NCBI RefSeq assembly: GCF_000964085.1
Contig: NZ_JZRB01000045.1
Coordinates: 1-64,000, forward strand
Direction: 5' to 3'
DNA from: Luteibacter yeojuensis
GTDB taxonomy: Bacteria > Pseudomonadota > Gammaproteobacteria > Xanthomonadales > Rhodanobacteraceae
DNA: 64,000 bases
Below the pieces are notes generated by a model that saw only the letters and a list, made by a program, of their open reading frames with translations, ran no database searches and was not told the DNA's origin. Below, piece after piece: positions 24,753-32,706 of the stretch; position 1 is the first letter of the stretch, and the number at the start of each line of letters is the position of its first letter. The translations under genes were made by a program, and so were the position numbers.

Positions 24753-25736
24753 ATGGATCAGCACGCGAACGCGGAGCCACATATCGTGTGGCCCCTGGAC
24801 CCGACCGGGTTCTCCACGCACCGGATCACCCGGCTGCGGCACAACTTCCATCGCCACCCGCTATTCCAGTTGCCCGAGCTGGCGAACCTGGCACGCGAGC
24901 TCATGCCCATGGAACAGTGCCGCTTCGTCAGGCCCGGCATGACCCAGGCATCGGCGTTCCGCCACGAGCCACGGCCGACGGATGGGCGCGACCTCGAGCA
25001 GGTGCTGGCGCGCATCCAGGAACGCGGCTCGTGGCTCGCGCTTTACAACATCGAAGCGGTGCCGCGCTACCGCGCCTTGCTTGGCGAGGTGATCGATGGC
25101 CTGCGCCCCCTGATCGAACGAGAGCAACCGGGCATCTTCAATGTCACGGGCTTCATCTTCATCTCGGCGCCGCCCTCGGTGACACCGTTCCATATCGATC
25201 GCGAGAACAATTTCTGGATGCAGCTGCACGGGCGCAAGACCCTGAGCGTGTGGGACCCGGACGACCGGGACGCCGTGACCGCCGCCCACGTGGAGGATTT
25301 CATCGTGGCCCACACGCTGCGTGACGTGCGCCTGCACGAGGCATCGCGCGCGAACAGCCACGAGTTCGACAGCGGCCCGGGCGATGGCGTTTATTTCCCC
25401 ACCACGTCGCCGCACATGACGCGCTCGGATACCGACTGGGTGCACGGCGACGATGGCGTGTCGATCTCGATCGGCGTCACGTTCTACACCAGCGACACCG
25501 TGCGCAAGGCGCGCGTGCACCAATTCAACCGCGCGTGCCGCAAGTACCTGCACATGGAGCCGACCTACCCCGGCCACCATTACTGGCTGGACCGGTTCAA
25601 GGCGCCGCTGGGCTATGTGCTGGGCGCGGCGAGGCAGTGGGCCCTGCGGGCGCTGACGTTCTACGGCGGCCTGAAGGCCCACCACCGGCCCGAGGAAGGC
25701 TGGTGGGGCGAGAAGGCGCCGCCCGGCTCGTACTAG
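24753..25736 (+). CDS. JmjC/cupin-8-like protein, predicted Fe(II)/2-oxoglutarate oxygenase
   Basis: 327 aa with GGGAG ahead of the ATG. A JmjC-like core spans about residues 100-270: VTPFHIDRENNFWMQLHGRKTLSVWDPDD carries the HxD iron pair and the Lys/Arg following, and GDGVYFPTTSPHMTRS carries the distal His. This is the pattern of bacterial hydroxylases of the cupin-8 class that modify proteins or small molecules. The C-terminal 60 residues are not typical and include RQWALRALTFYGGLKAHHRP. Substrate unknown. It shares a CTAG with the convergent tag gene so that both stop codons overlap. Confidence 0.72.
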   Translation: MDQHANAEPHIVWPLDPTGFSTHRITRLRHNFHRHPLFQLPELANLARELMPMEQCRFVRPGMTQASAFRHEPRPTDGRDLEQVLARIQERGSWLALYNIEAVPRYRALLGEVIDGLRPLIEREQPGIFNVTGFIFISAPPSVTPFHIDRENNFWMQLHGRKTLSVWDPDDRDAVTAAHVEDFIVAHTLRDVRLHEASRANSHEFDSGPGDGVYFPTTSPHMTRSDTDWVHGDDGVSISIGVTFYTSDTVRKARVHQFNRACRKYLHMEPTYPGHHYWLDRFKAPLGYVLGAARQWALRALTFYGGLKAHHRPEEGWWGEKAPPGSY

Positions 25737-26299
25737 GCGGCGTGGTAGCGGAAGCAGGCGCGGGCATGGTCATCGACGATGCCCACCGCCTGCATCCATG
25801 CGTAGACGATGGTGGGGCCGACGAACTTGAAGCCGCGCTTTTTCATGTCCTTCGAGATGGTGGCCGACAGCGGGGTCTGCGCGTGGACCGTCTTGCCGTC
25901 GCCGCGCAGCACCTTGCCCTTCGTGAACGACCAGCAATAAGCGGCGAAGTCTTCGCCGTTGGCCTGCATCTCGAGATAGAGCCTGGCGCCCTGGATGGTG
26001 GCTTCGATCTTCGCCCGCGAGCGGATGATGCCTTCATCGCCGAGCAGGCGCTGGATATCCTTCTCGGTGAAGCGCGCCACCTTCGCGGGGTCGAACCCCT
26101 TGAACGCCTTGCGGAAGTTCTCGCGCTTGCGCAGGATGGTGATCCACGATAGCCCCGCCTGGAAGCCTTCGAGCATCAGCTGTTCCCACAGCATGCGGCT
26201 ATCGTGGAGCGGCACGCCCCATTCGGTGTCGTGGTACTCGGCATATAGCGGATCGCTGCCGGCCCACGTGCAGCGGATCTTTTCCTTCGCCACGGCCAC
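25733..26299 (-). CDS. tag: DNA-3-methyladenine glycosylase I
   Basis: 188 aa, GTG start (another GTG two codons in is possible). Zinc ligands CTWAG (Cys10) with His in EYHDTEWG and the C-terminal HARACF (His, Cys) correspond to the E. coli Tag zinc site. The helix-hairpin-helix fold shows WEQLMLEGFQAGLSWITILRKRENFRKAF and GIVDDH. It removes 3-methyladenine from alkylated DNA, starting base excision repair. It lies 3 bp downstream of the SnoaL-like gene. Confidence 0.95.
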   Translation of the reverse strand: MAVAKEKIRCTWAGSDPLYAEYHDTEWGVPLHDSRMLWEQLMLEGFQAGLSWITILRKRENFRKAFKGFDPAKVARFTEKDIQRLLGDEGIIRSRAKIEATIQGARLYLEMQANGEDFAAYCWSFTKGKVLRGDGKTVHAQTPLSATISKDMKKRGFKFVGPTIVYAWMQAVGIVDDHARACFRYHAA

Positions 26300-26302
26300 G
26301 CG

Positions 26303-26764
26303 TCAGAGCCCCAGGTCGGAGAGGCCGGGATGGTCGTCGGGCCGGCGGCCTTGCGGCCAGTGGTACTTGCGGTCGGCTGCCCTTATGGGCAGGTCGTTGA
26401 TGCACGCATAGCGGTGGTGCATCAGGCCGTCTTCGCCGAACTCCCAGTTCTCGTTACCGTACGAGCGGAACCAGTTGTTGCTGTCGTCATGCCACTCGTA
26501 GGCGAAGCGCACGGCAATGCGGTTGTCGGTGTAGGCCCACAGCTCCTTGATCAGGCGGTAGTCGAGTTCCTTCGCCCATTTGCGCGTGAGGAACGCGACG
26601 ATGGCCTCGCGCCCATGCACGAACTCGGCACGGTTCCGCCAGCGGCTGTCGACGGTGTAGGCCAGCGATACGCGGTTGGGGTCGCGGCTGTTCCAGCCAT
26701 CTTCGGCCAGGCGGACTTTCTGGATGGCGGTTTCGCGGGTGAACGGAGGAACGGGGGCGGCCAT
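26303..26764 (-). CDS. SnoaL/NTF2-like protein of the DUF1348 family
   Basis: 153 aa, start at MAAPVPPF with AGGAG at good spacing. The domain is very conserved in this family: [89 protein letters not shown]. It forms an alpha+beta cone that could bind a small ligand, but no reaction is known. It precedes tag by 3 bp and follows the OYE gene on the same strand. Confidence 0.88.
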   Translation of the reverse strand: MAAPVPPFTRETAIQKVRLAEDGWNSRDPNRVSLAYTVDSRWRNRAEFVHGREAIVAFLTRKWAKELDYRLIKELWAYTDNRIAVRFAYEWHDDSNNWFRSYGNENWEFGEDGLMHHRYACINDLPIRAADRKYHWPQGRRPDDHPGLSDLGL

Positions 26765-26833
26765 GGCACGGCTCCTGGTGGGGGCACCGGCAACCATAGC
26801 AAGGCCGCCGGCGCCTGGGTTATCCGCCGCTTG

Positions 26834-27994
26834 CTACACGTAGCGGCCATCGGCCGCCTTCGTCCACGGCGCCTCGGCGCGCATGGGCGCTTCGCTGTGG
26901 AAGAGGTGGCGGTGGCGCGACGGCTGCGAGCGCAGGTATTGCTTGGGCGCCCTCACCTGCGCGCCGAGTTGCGCGGCCGCATGCCACGGCCAGCGTGGGT
27001 CGTACAGGGCGGCGCGGGCGATGGCGACAAGGTCGGCATCGCCGTTGGCCACAATGGCATCGGCGTGTTCGGGCTCGGTGATGAGGCCCACCGCGACGAC
27101 CGGCATGTCCACCTGCTCCTTGACGCCACGGGCGAGCGGCACCTGATACCCGGGGCCGATCGGTATCGTCTGCGCGGCGCTGAGCCCGCCCGACGACACG
27201 TGGATGGCATCGCAGCCTTCGGCCTCCAGGGTCTTCGCGAACGCGATGGTCTGCTCGAGGTCCCAGCCGCCGTCGACCCAGTCCGTGCCTGATACGCGCA
27301 TCGTCAACAGCATGCCTTCGGGGATCACGGCGCGGACGGCATCGAAGACTTCCAGCGGGAAGCGCATGCGGTTCTCCAGCGAGCCGCCGTATGCGTCGGT
27401 GCGCTGGTTCGAAAGCGGCGAGAGGAACTGATGCAGCAGGTAGCCGTGGGCGCCATGCAACTGGATACCGTCGACACCGGCGCGAACGGCGCGGCGGGCG
27501 GCGTCCACGAAGCCATCGATCACACGCTGCAGCCCATCGCGGTCCAGCGCGGTGGGTGGGTTCTGGCCGTCCTGGAACGGGATGGCCGACGGGGCCACGG
27601 TTTGCCACCCGCGCGCCGTACCCGGCGCGATCTGCGCACCCCCGGCCCAGGGGGTCTCCGTGGAGGCCTTGCGGCCCGCATGGGCCAGCTGCACGACGAC
27701 CGGCATGTCCGACCACCGACGGATGCCTTCGAGGGTGCGGCGCATCGCCTCCTCGGTGGCGTCATCGTAGAGGCCGACGTCAGCCCACGTGATGCGGCCC
27801 TCCGGCACCACCGCGGTGGCTTCGATCGTCAGCAGCGCCGCGCCTGACAAAGCCAGCTGCCCCAGGTGGATGAGGTGCCAGTCGTTCATCTGCCCGTCGA
27901 CGGCCGAGTACTGGCACATGGGCGCGATGACGATGCGGTTGGCCAGTTCGTGGCTACGTACGCGGATAGGCTGGAAAAGGGTTGGGACGGCCAT
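26834..27994 (-). CDS. Old yellow enzyme, YqjM-type NADH:flavin oxidoreductase
   Basis: 386 aa. FMN/active-site elements: APMCQYSA with the class III Cys26-type redox-tuning cysteine, the substrate pair QLAHAGRK and QLHGAHGYLLHQFLSPLSNQRTDAYGGSLENR, and the phosphate-binding VGLITEP region and ADLVAIARAAL. This is the YqjM (thermophilic-like) class of ene-reductases, reducing activated C=C bonds with NADPH, usually for electrophile detoxification. The ribosome site AGGG lies inside a hairpin (see 28001-28027). Confidence 0.93.
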   Translation of the reverse strand: MAVPTLFQPIRVRSHELANRIVIAPMCQYSAVDGQMNDWHLIHLGQLALSGAALLTIEATAVVPEGRITWADVGLYDDATEEAMRRTLEGIRRWSDMPVVVQLAHAGRKASTETPWAGGAQIAPGTARGWQTVAPSAIPFQDGQNPPTALDRDGLQRVIDGFVDAARRAVRAGVDGIQLHGAHGYLLHQFLSPLSNQRTDAYGGSLENRMRFPLEVFDAVRAVIPEGMLLTMRVSGTDWVDGGWDLEQTIAFAKTLEAEGCDAIHVSSGGLSAAQTIPIGPGYQVPLARGVKEQVDMPVVAVGLITEPEHADAIVANGDADLVAIARAALYDPRWPWHAAAQLGAQVRAPKQYLRSQPSRHRHLFHSEAPMRAEAPWTKAADGRYV

Positions 27995-28000
27995 GAGAAA

Positions 28001-28027
28001 ACCCTGAAAAGTGATCTTTCGCAGGGT
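28001..28027 (-). promoter_or_regulatory. Hairpin enclosing the OYE ribosome-binding site
   Basis: ACCCTG (28001-28006) and CAGGGT (28022-28027) pair around an inner GAAA/TTTC stem. On the minus strand the stem's 3' arm holds AGGG, the likely Shine-Dalgarno of the OYE gene 7 nt from its ATG, and is followed by TTTTC. It may be a terminator for the preceding two-gene module or a translational switch. Confidence 0.5.
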
Positions 28028-28063
28028 CGGGCCAAATGAGGCTTAGCGCAAGGGGTTTCACAC

Positions 28064-28576
28064 TTACGTATGGGTATGGCAGCCCGCCCGCTTCATTCGC
28101 CGCTGCTCAATGGCTGCGTTCTCTTGCCAGGCTGCCTTCGCCGTTGCCAGGTCGCGCTCCGCGATGTCATACCCGGCATGCGACTGAAGCCACGCAAGGA
28201 CCTCGGCCGCGTGCCAGATCGAGGCGCTGCCACCGTGGACCGGAACAGGGAAATGGGTGTTCGCGAGCATGAGCTTTCGCATGTTCTGGCGCGAAACACC
28301 AACCCTGTCCGCAATGTCGGTCAAGCCGGCGAAATCGGGCCCGACTTCAACAAGCTGGGCGCCAGGGAGCATTCGGGCGGCATCGGCCATGGCGCCGCGC
28401 AGGACGGCATGGGCCGACTTCCCGGCGCGCGCAAGGTCGAGGCCGAGGTAGCCCTGCCGCCCGATGCCGATCAGGAAATCGGTAAGCCCCGCCTCCCCAA
28501 ATCGTTCGACGATGGCATCGTGATCGCCGTCGTTGGGATCAAGCTGGTAAACCAGGCTGAATTCGTATTCCGTCAT
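28064..28576 (-). CDS. Candidate antitoxin/DNA-binding partner of a HicA-like protein
   Basis: 170 aa. The first ~75 residues (MTEYEFSLVYQLDPNDGDHDAIVERFGEAGLTDFLIG ...) may be an alpha+beta domain. Residues about 84-132 form a helix-turn-helix: LTDIADRVGVSRQNMRKLMLANTHFPVPVHGGSASIWHAAEVLAWL, close to MerR/AlpA-type DNA binders. It overlaps the preceding 90-aa gene by 4 bp (ATGA), and their upstream region carries an inverted repeat suited to autoregulation. The order (small basic protein first, larger DNA-binding protein second) matches hicAB. I infer an antitoxin role; nothing in the sequence proves it. Confidence 0.55.
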   Translation of the reverse strand: MTEYEFSLVYQLDPNDGDHDAIVERFGEAGLTDFLIGIGRQGYLGLDLARAGKSAHAVLRGAMADAARMLPGAQLVEVGPDFAGLTDIADRVGVSRQNMRKLMLANTHFPVPVHGGSASIWHAAEVLAWLQSHAGYDIAERDLATAKAAWQENAAIEQRRMKRAGCHTHT

Positions 28577-28845
28577 TGTTCGATCTCGTCGTTATCTCGG
28601 CGTTCCCGATACCCGGCGCACCCATCCACGACCTGGCGCAGGCGCCGGGCGAATGATCCGGCGTTCGCCGGCGTGCTCCAGATGCTGGTGATGCAGTGGA
28701 CACCGCATCGGCAGTCACGGCGGTGGTACGGGCAGAACATTCTTCCCCATGCATGACCGCCGCCCTGCACGATCCGCCAACCGTGTCCTTCGGCATGGCG
28801 AAGCGCTGCTTCGATATCGGGCTTGGGGTGTCTGCTCCGCGACAT
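28573..28845 (-). CDS. Candidate HicA-like small basic protein with a four-cysteine cluster
   Basis: 90 aa. The N-terminal helix-strand region PDIEAALRHAEGHGWRIVQGGGHAWGRMFCP recalls HicA, a dsRBD-fold mRNA interferase whose catalytic residue is a His following a Gly-rich strand (here His31 in GGGHAWG). Unlike usual HicA, it then has Cys38, Cys45, Cys47 and Cys51 in a tight cluster that could bind a metal, and ends with FARRLRQVVDGC. SD GGAG stands 8 nt before the ATG. Start at MSRSRHPKP; the upstream extension shows no similarity. Its gene overlaps the HTH-protein gene by 4 bp. Confidence 0.55.
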   Translation of the reverse strand: MSRSRHPKPDIEAALRHAEGHGWRIVQGGGHAWGRMFCPYHRRDCRCGVHCITSIWSTPANAGSFARRLRQVVDGCAGYRERRDNDEIEQ

Positions 28846-28877
28846 CACCTGTGCTCCAGTCTTGGACGTTTGCGATA

Positions 28878-28895
28878 GGTTGTCAAGTGACAACC
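28878..28895. promoter_or_regulatory. Inverted-repeat operator candidate of the HicA-like module
   Basis: GGTTGTCA-AG-TGACAACC: perfect 8-bp arms separated by 2 bp, 32 bp upstream of the 90-aa gene's start. On the minus strand it contains TTGACA, a perfect -35 hexamer, so binding would block transcription. This fits autorepression by the HTH partner. Confidence 0.6.
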
Positions 28896-29062
28896 ACTGA
28901 AGCATCCAGATTACGGGGAGCGGCGAGGCACCGGAATCAGGCTTCTCGGTCAATTTGCGTAGGCGCTCGCACCCTCGCCTGTAGGGCACGCCCCAGACAC
29001 ACGCAACCCGCTACCATCGACGAGTCACTAACCCCCTTCACGTCCCCACGAAAGGAACCCCG

Positions 29063-30121
29063 ATGACTTACGTTGCAGACCCCGAGCGTTACGATGGCCG
29101 CATGCCTTACCGCCGCGTGGGCCGCAGTGGCATGGTGCTGCCGGCGGTCTCGCTGGGCCTTTGGCAGAACTTCGGCGGCGTCGACCGATTTGAAACAGGG
29201 CGCGCCATGCTTCGCCGGGCCTTCGATCGCGGCGTGAACCATTTCGACCTCGCGAATAATTACGGGCCGCCGTTTGGCTCCGCAGAGGAAAACTTCGGCC
29301 GCTGGTTCGCCTCGGATTTCAAGCCCCATCGCGACGAGCTGGTGATTTCCACGAAGGCGGGCTGGGACATGTGGCCGGGCCCCTACGGCGGCCCGACGGG
29401 CACGCGCAAGCACCTCATCGCCAGCTGCGAACAGAGCCTGCGCCGCATGGGCCTCGAGTACGTCGACATCTTCTATTCGCACCGCGTGGACCCGGATACG
29501 CCGCTGGACGAGACGATGAACGCGCTCGTCCACCTGCACCGCACGGGCAAGGCACTCTACGTGGGTATCTCGTCGTACTCGCCGGAGCTGACGCGCGAAG
29601 CCGCGGCCATCCTCGCCGCCGAGAACGTGCCGCTCTTCATCCACCAGCCGAACTACTCGATGCTCAACCGCAGCATCGAGCACGGCCTGCTCGACGTGCT
29701 GGGCGAGTTGGGCACGGGCTGCATCGCCTTCTCGCCCCTAGCCCAGGGCATGTTGACCAGCAAGTACCTCAAGGGCATTCCGGACGATGCCCGCGTCACC
29801 CGCGACGGGTCGATGAAAAAGGACATGCTGAGCGAAGAGAACCTCAACCACATTCGTGCGCTGAACACGATGGCGGAAAAGCGCGGGCAAACCCTCGCGC
29901 AAATGGCCATCGCCTGGACGCTGCGCGATCCGCGCGTCACTTCGGCGCTGATCGGTGCACGCACGGTGGAGCAGCTGGACGATTCGCTCGACGCCGTGAA
30001 GAAGCTGGATTTCAGCAAGGACGAGCTTGCCGAGATCGACCAGCACGCGCGCGACGGTGGCGTGGACCTGTGGGATGTGTCGTCGAGCATTGGCAAGCGC
30101 GCTCCCACAGGGCCGGTCTAG
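29063..30121 (+). CDS. Aldo/keto reductase, YghZ (L-glyceraldehyde 3-phosphate reductase) type
   Basis: 352 aa. TIM-barrel AKR with FDLANNYGPPFGSAEENFGRW (catalytic Tyr and Asp), Lys in ISTKAGWDMWPGPYG, His in YSHRVDPDTPLDETM and the NADPH site SALIGARTVEQLDDSLDAV. The GPPFGSAEE and GPYGGPTGTRKHL elements are diagnostic of the YghZ/KCNAB subgroup. The C-terminal residues (GKRAPTGPV) are coded by a REP fragment (30093-30109), so the natural tail has been replaced or extended. It overlaps the convergent SDR gene at CTAG. Confidence 0.9.
   Translation: MTYVADPERYDGRMPYRRVGRSGMVLPAVSLGLWQNFGGVDRFETGRAMLRRAFDRGVNHFDLANNYGPPFGSAEENFGRWFASDFKPHRDELVISTKAGWDMWPGPYGGPTGTRKHLIASCEQSLRRMGLEYVDIFYSHRVDPDTPLDETMNALVHLHRTGKALYVGISSYSPELTREAAAILAAENVPLFIHQPNYSMLNRSIEHGLLDVLGELGTGCIAFSPLAQGMLTSKYLKGIPDDARVTRDGSMKKDMLSEENLNHIRALNTMAEKRGQTLAQMAIAWTLRDPRVTSALIGARTVEQLDDSLDAVKKLDFSKDELAEIDQHARDGGVDLWDVSSSIGKRAPTGPV
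30093..30109. repeat. Half of a type B REP inside the AKR coding end
   Basis: GCAAGCGCGCTCCCACA, identical to one arm end of the palindromes at 14787 and 58413, in frame within the last codons of the AKR gene. Only one arm is present. Confidence 0.7.
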
Positions 30122-30957
30122 CTCGGGAAATCCGTCCCGGTCGAGAGATCCTTCCAGGCCTCGAGGTTGGTCTTCAGTTCCACCAGCCGGTCGCTCAGGA
30201 ACTGGTATGCGTCCGAACCCAGCGCCAGGCGCAGGTGCGGCGAGCCCGCGTCCACCGCTTCGATGATCGCGGCCGCGCCGCGGGCCGGGTCGCCGGGCTG
30301 GGTGCCGGTGTACTCCTTGGCCTGGCGACGGCGGGCGCCGGCGGTGGCGTCGTAATCGTCGATGATCGTCTTCGATTCGATCACCGAGCGGCCGGCCCAG
30401 TCGGTGCGGAAGCGGCCGGGCTCGACGATCAGCACCTTGATGCCCAGCGGGCCCACTTCCTTCGACAGCGACTCGGAGAAGCCCTCCACGGCCCACTTGG
30501 TGGCGTGGTAGTAGCCGGTTGCCGGGAAGGCCATCAGGCCACCGACGGACGACACGTTCACGATGGTGCCGCTGCGACGCTTGCGCATGCCCGGCAGCAC
30601 CTGCTTCGTGAGCGAGATGAGGCCGAACACGTTTGTCTCGAACTGGCGGCGGATCTCGTCGTCTTCGCCCTCTTCGATCGCCGAGAAGTAGCCGTTGCCG
30701 GCGTTGTTCACCAGCACGTCGACCTGGCCGAAACGCGCTTCGGCGTCGGCGACTGCCTTGCGGATGGCCTTCTCGTCGGTGACATCGAGGGCCAGCGCAA
30801 GGGCGGTGTCCGGGTACTTCGCGGCGATGTCCTGCACCTGCGCCGGCTTGCGGGCGGTCAGCACGACGCGATCGCCGCGCTGCAGCGCCTGCTCAGCCAG
30901 TTCGCGGCCGAAGCCCGTGGAGCAACCGGTGATGAACCAGATCTTCGAATCCGACAT
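30118..30957 (-). CDS. Short-chain dehydrogenase/reductase
   Basis: 279 aa. Rossmann motif ITGCSTGFGRELAEQAL, NNAGNGYFSAIEEGEDDEIRRQFETNVFG, active-site Ser/Tyr/Lys in VNVSSVGGLMAFPATGYYHATKWAVEGFSESL, then PGRFRTDWAGRS. This subgroup (classical SDR with TGCSTGFG) is common as uncharacterised oxidoreductases regulated by AraC proteins. The AraC gene lies divergent 146 bp away and is the likely regulator. Substrate unknown. Confidence 0.9.
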   Translation of the reverse strand: MSDSKIWFITGCSTGFGRELAEQALQRGDRVVLTARKPAQVQDIAAKYPDTALALALDVTDEKAIRKAVADAEARFGQVDVLVNNAGNGYFSAIEEGEDDEIRRQFETNVFGLISLTKQVLPGMRKRRSGTIVNVSSVGGLMAFPATGYYHATKWAVEGFSESLSKEVGPLGIKVLIVEPGRFRTDWAGRSVIESKTIIDDYDATAGARRRQAKEYTGTQPGDPARGAAAIIEAVDAGSPHLRLALGSDAYQFLSDRLVELKTNLEAWKDLSTGTDFPS

Positions 30958-31103
30958 GGGGATGCCTTCGTGGTGGGGAGGGTGAAAGGATGGCCCCCCG
31001 GCGCCGCCGGGACTACACCGATGCTGCCAGTGTTTTGCACGATCCTGCCAATTTGGGGCCAGGGCTGTTCAGGCGGCGTGGCGATAGGGTCCATAATGGC
31101 GTC

Positions 31104-31985
31104 ATGGAAAAGATGCTCGAACGCATGCGTGACATCGTGGAGCGCCACGCCGCCCACCCCCGCCACGAAACCGCCGTGCCCCGGCTCACGCTCTACCGCG
31201 TGGCCCACGCGGCGCATCCGTCGCACGTGTTCTACCGGCCGCGCATGGTGGTCATCCTGCGTGGCAGCAAGACCATCGCCGCCGGTGAGGAACCCTTCCT
31301 CGCGGATACGTCGACCTTCCTCCTGGTCACCGTCGACCTGCCCGTCTGCGCGCAGGTCTTCCTCGACGCCGAAGGCCGGCCGCACCTGGCCCTGTCCATG
31401 GATATCGACCGTGATGCCCTGGCCGAAGCCATGGCGCGCCTTCCCGCGAAGGCTGGCACCCCCGGGTCGCCCGCCGGCGTTGCGACGGCACGCATGACAC
31501 CCGAATTGCTCGAACCGTTCGCGCGCCTGCTGGAACTCGTGGACCGGCCGCAGGACATCCCCTTCGTCGCGCCGCTCATCGAGCAGGAAATCTATTACCG
31601 CCTGTTCCAGGGTGGCCTGGGCGATACGCTTCGCCAGCTCGCGCTCAATGGCTCGCACGTGGCGCAGATCGGCCGCGCCACGGAGTGGATCAAGGCGAAC
31701 TACGCCGCACCGATGTCCGTCGAGGCACTGGCCGACGCGTCGGGCATGAGCGTCACGTCGTTCCATCGCCACTTCAAGGCGATCACGCTGATGACCCCCG
31801 TGCAGTACCGCACCAAGCTGCGCCTGCAGGAGGCGCGGAAGATGCTGTTGGCAGAGTCCCGTTCCGCCGGCGCCGTGGCCGCGAGCGTGGGCTACGACAG
31901 CCAGTCGCAGTTCACGCGTGACTACAAGCGCCTGTTCGGCGCGCCGCCCGCGGCGGACGTGGCGCGCACCGCGGGTGCGCCCTAG
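31104..31985 (+). CDS. AraC-family transcriptional regulator (AraC_N type)
   Basis: 293 aa, start at MEKMLERM. The N-terminal AraC_N domain shows VPRLTLYRVAHAAHPSHVFYRPRMVVILRGSKTIAAGEE. The C-terminal double HTH is complete: MSVEALADASGMSVTSFHRHFKAITLMTPVQYRTKLRLQEARKMLL and SAGAVAASVGYDSQSQFTRDYKRLFGAPP. Members of this subgroup usually activate the adjacent SDR or AKR gene; the divergent SDR at 30118-30957 is the expected target. It shares CTAG stops with the convergent TetR gene. Confidence 0.92.
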   Translation: MEKMLERMRDIVERHAAHPRHETAVPRLTLYRVAHAAHPSHVFYRPRMVVILRGSKTIAAGEEPFLADTSTFLLVTVDLPVCAQVFLDAEGRPHLALSMDIDRDALAEAMARLPAKAGTPGSPAGVATARMTPELLEPFARLLELVDRPQDIPFVAPLIEQEIYYRLFQGGLGDTLRQLALNGSHVAQIGRATEWIKANYAAPMSVEALADASGMSVTSFHRHFKAITLMTPVQYRTKLRLQEARKMLLAESRSAGAVAASVGYDSQSQFTRDYKRLFGAPPAADVARTAGAP

Positions 31986-32623
31986 GCGGGCTTCATCGCC
32001 TGCAGCGAAACCAGGTAGGCGCAGAACATATCGGCCATGGCGCCACTGAAGCGGGCCACCTCCGCCGGTTCGCGCGGGCTCGACGAGAAATCCTTGCCCA
32101 CGCCGCTGAGCGTCGACACCACGAGCGCGACGGCCAGCGTGCGCGTTGGCTCATCGGCATGCGGCAACGCCTCGCGCATGAAGCCGTGGAACGCGCGCTC
32201 CCCCGATGACTTCGCCTCGCGCGCTTCCGGCGCATCACGGTAGAGCGGCGCGGCGTCATCCAGCGCCACGCGCATCGCCGCCTCGTCGCATTCCGACTGG
32301 ATGAAGGCATGGACCAGCCGGCGGAGTCGGTCGAGCGGCGGCGTGCCATCGTTGAGCAAGGTATCGGCCAGCATGTTGCTGGTCTGCCGCCACTCGTCGC
32401 TCTGCAGGCGGAACAGGATGGCGGCTTTGTTCGGGAAGTACTGGTACACCGAGCCGACGCTGACGCCTGCCCGCTCGGCCACTCGCGCCGTAGTGAACCG
32501 GGCGGCCCCCTCCTTCGCCAAAACCTGAGCCGCCGCCTCGAGGATGGCGGCGACCAGCTCGGTCGAGCGGGCCTGCTTGGGCTGTTTTCGCGAGGAAATG
32601 GGTGGGTTCGGCGGCTGGTTCAT
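31982..32623 (-). CDS. TetR-family transcriptional regulator
   Basis: 213 aa. DNA-binding domain: RSTELVAAILEAAAQVLAKEGAARFTTARVAERAGVSVGSVYQYFPNKAAILFRL at residues 20-75. The ligand domain has a TetR_C_33-like pattern (LVHAFIQSECDEAAMRVALDDAAPLYRDAPEARE). It is divergent from an O-methyltransferase gene with a TGACG-GATT-CGTCA dyad between them, so it probably represses that gene and itself. Confidence 0.9.
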   Translation of the reverse strand: MNQPPNPPISSRKQPKQARSTELVAAILEAAAQVLAKEGAARFTTARVAERAGVSVGSVYQYFPNKAAILFRLQSDEWRQTSNMLADTLLNDGTPPLDRLRRLVHAFIQSECDEAAMRVALDDAAPLYRDAPEAREAKSSGERAFHGFMREALPHADEPTRTLAVALVVSTLSGVGKDFSSSPREPAEVARFSGAMADMFCAYLVSLQAMKPA

Positions 32624-32651
32624 GGGGCCCCGGCAATGCGAATAGAAAACC

Positions 32652-32665
32652 TGACGGATTCGTCA
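32652..32665. promoter_or_regulatory. Dyad operator candidate between TetR and O-methyltransferase genes
   Basis: TGACG-GATT-CGTCA with perfect 5-bp arms in the 83-bp divergent intergenic region, 28 bp from the TetR start and 41 bp from the methyltransferase start. ATTCTA beside it reads TAGAAT on the minus strand, a good -10 for the TetR gene. Confidence 0.55.
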
Positions 32666-32706
32666 CATTCTAATCGGGCCACCTGAATCTGCAACCGGAG
32701 ACATCC

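Noticed and set aside
28846-29062. Possible tRNA or small RNA gene in the gap before the AKR gene
   Set aside because: No cloverleaf, CCA end or T-arm motif could be found. The region holds the operator repeat and otherwise plain spacer sequence.
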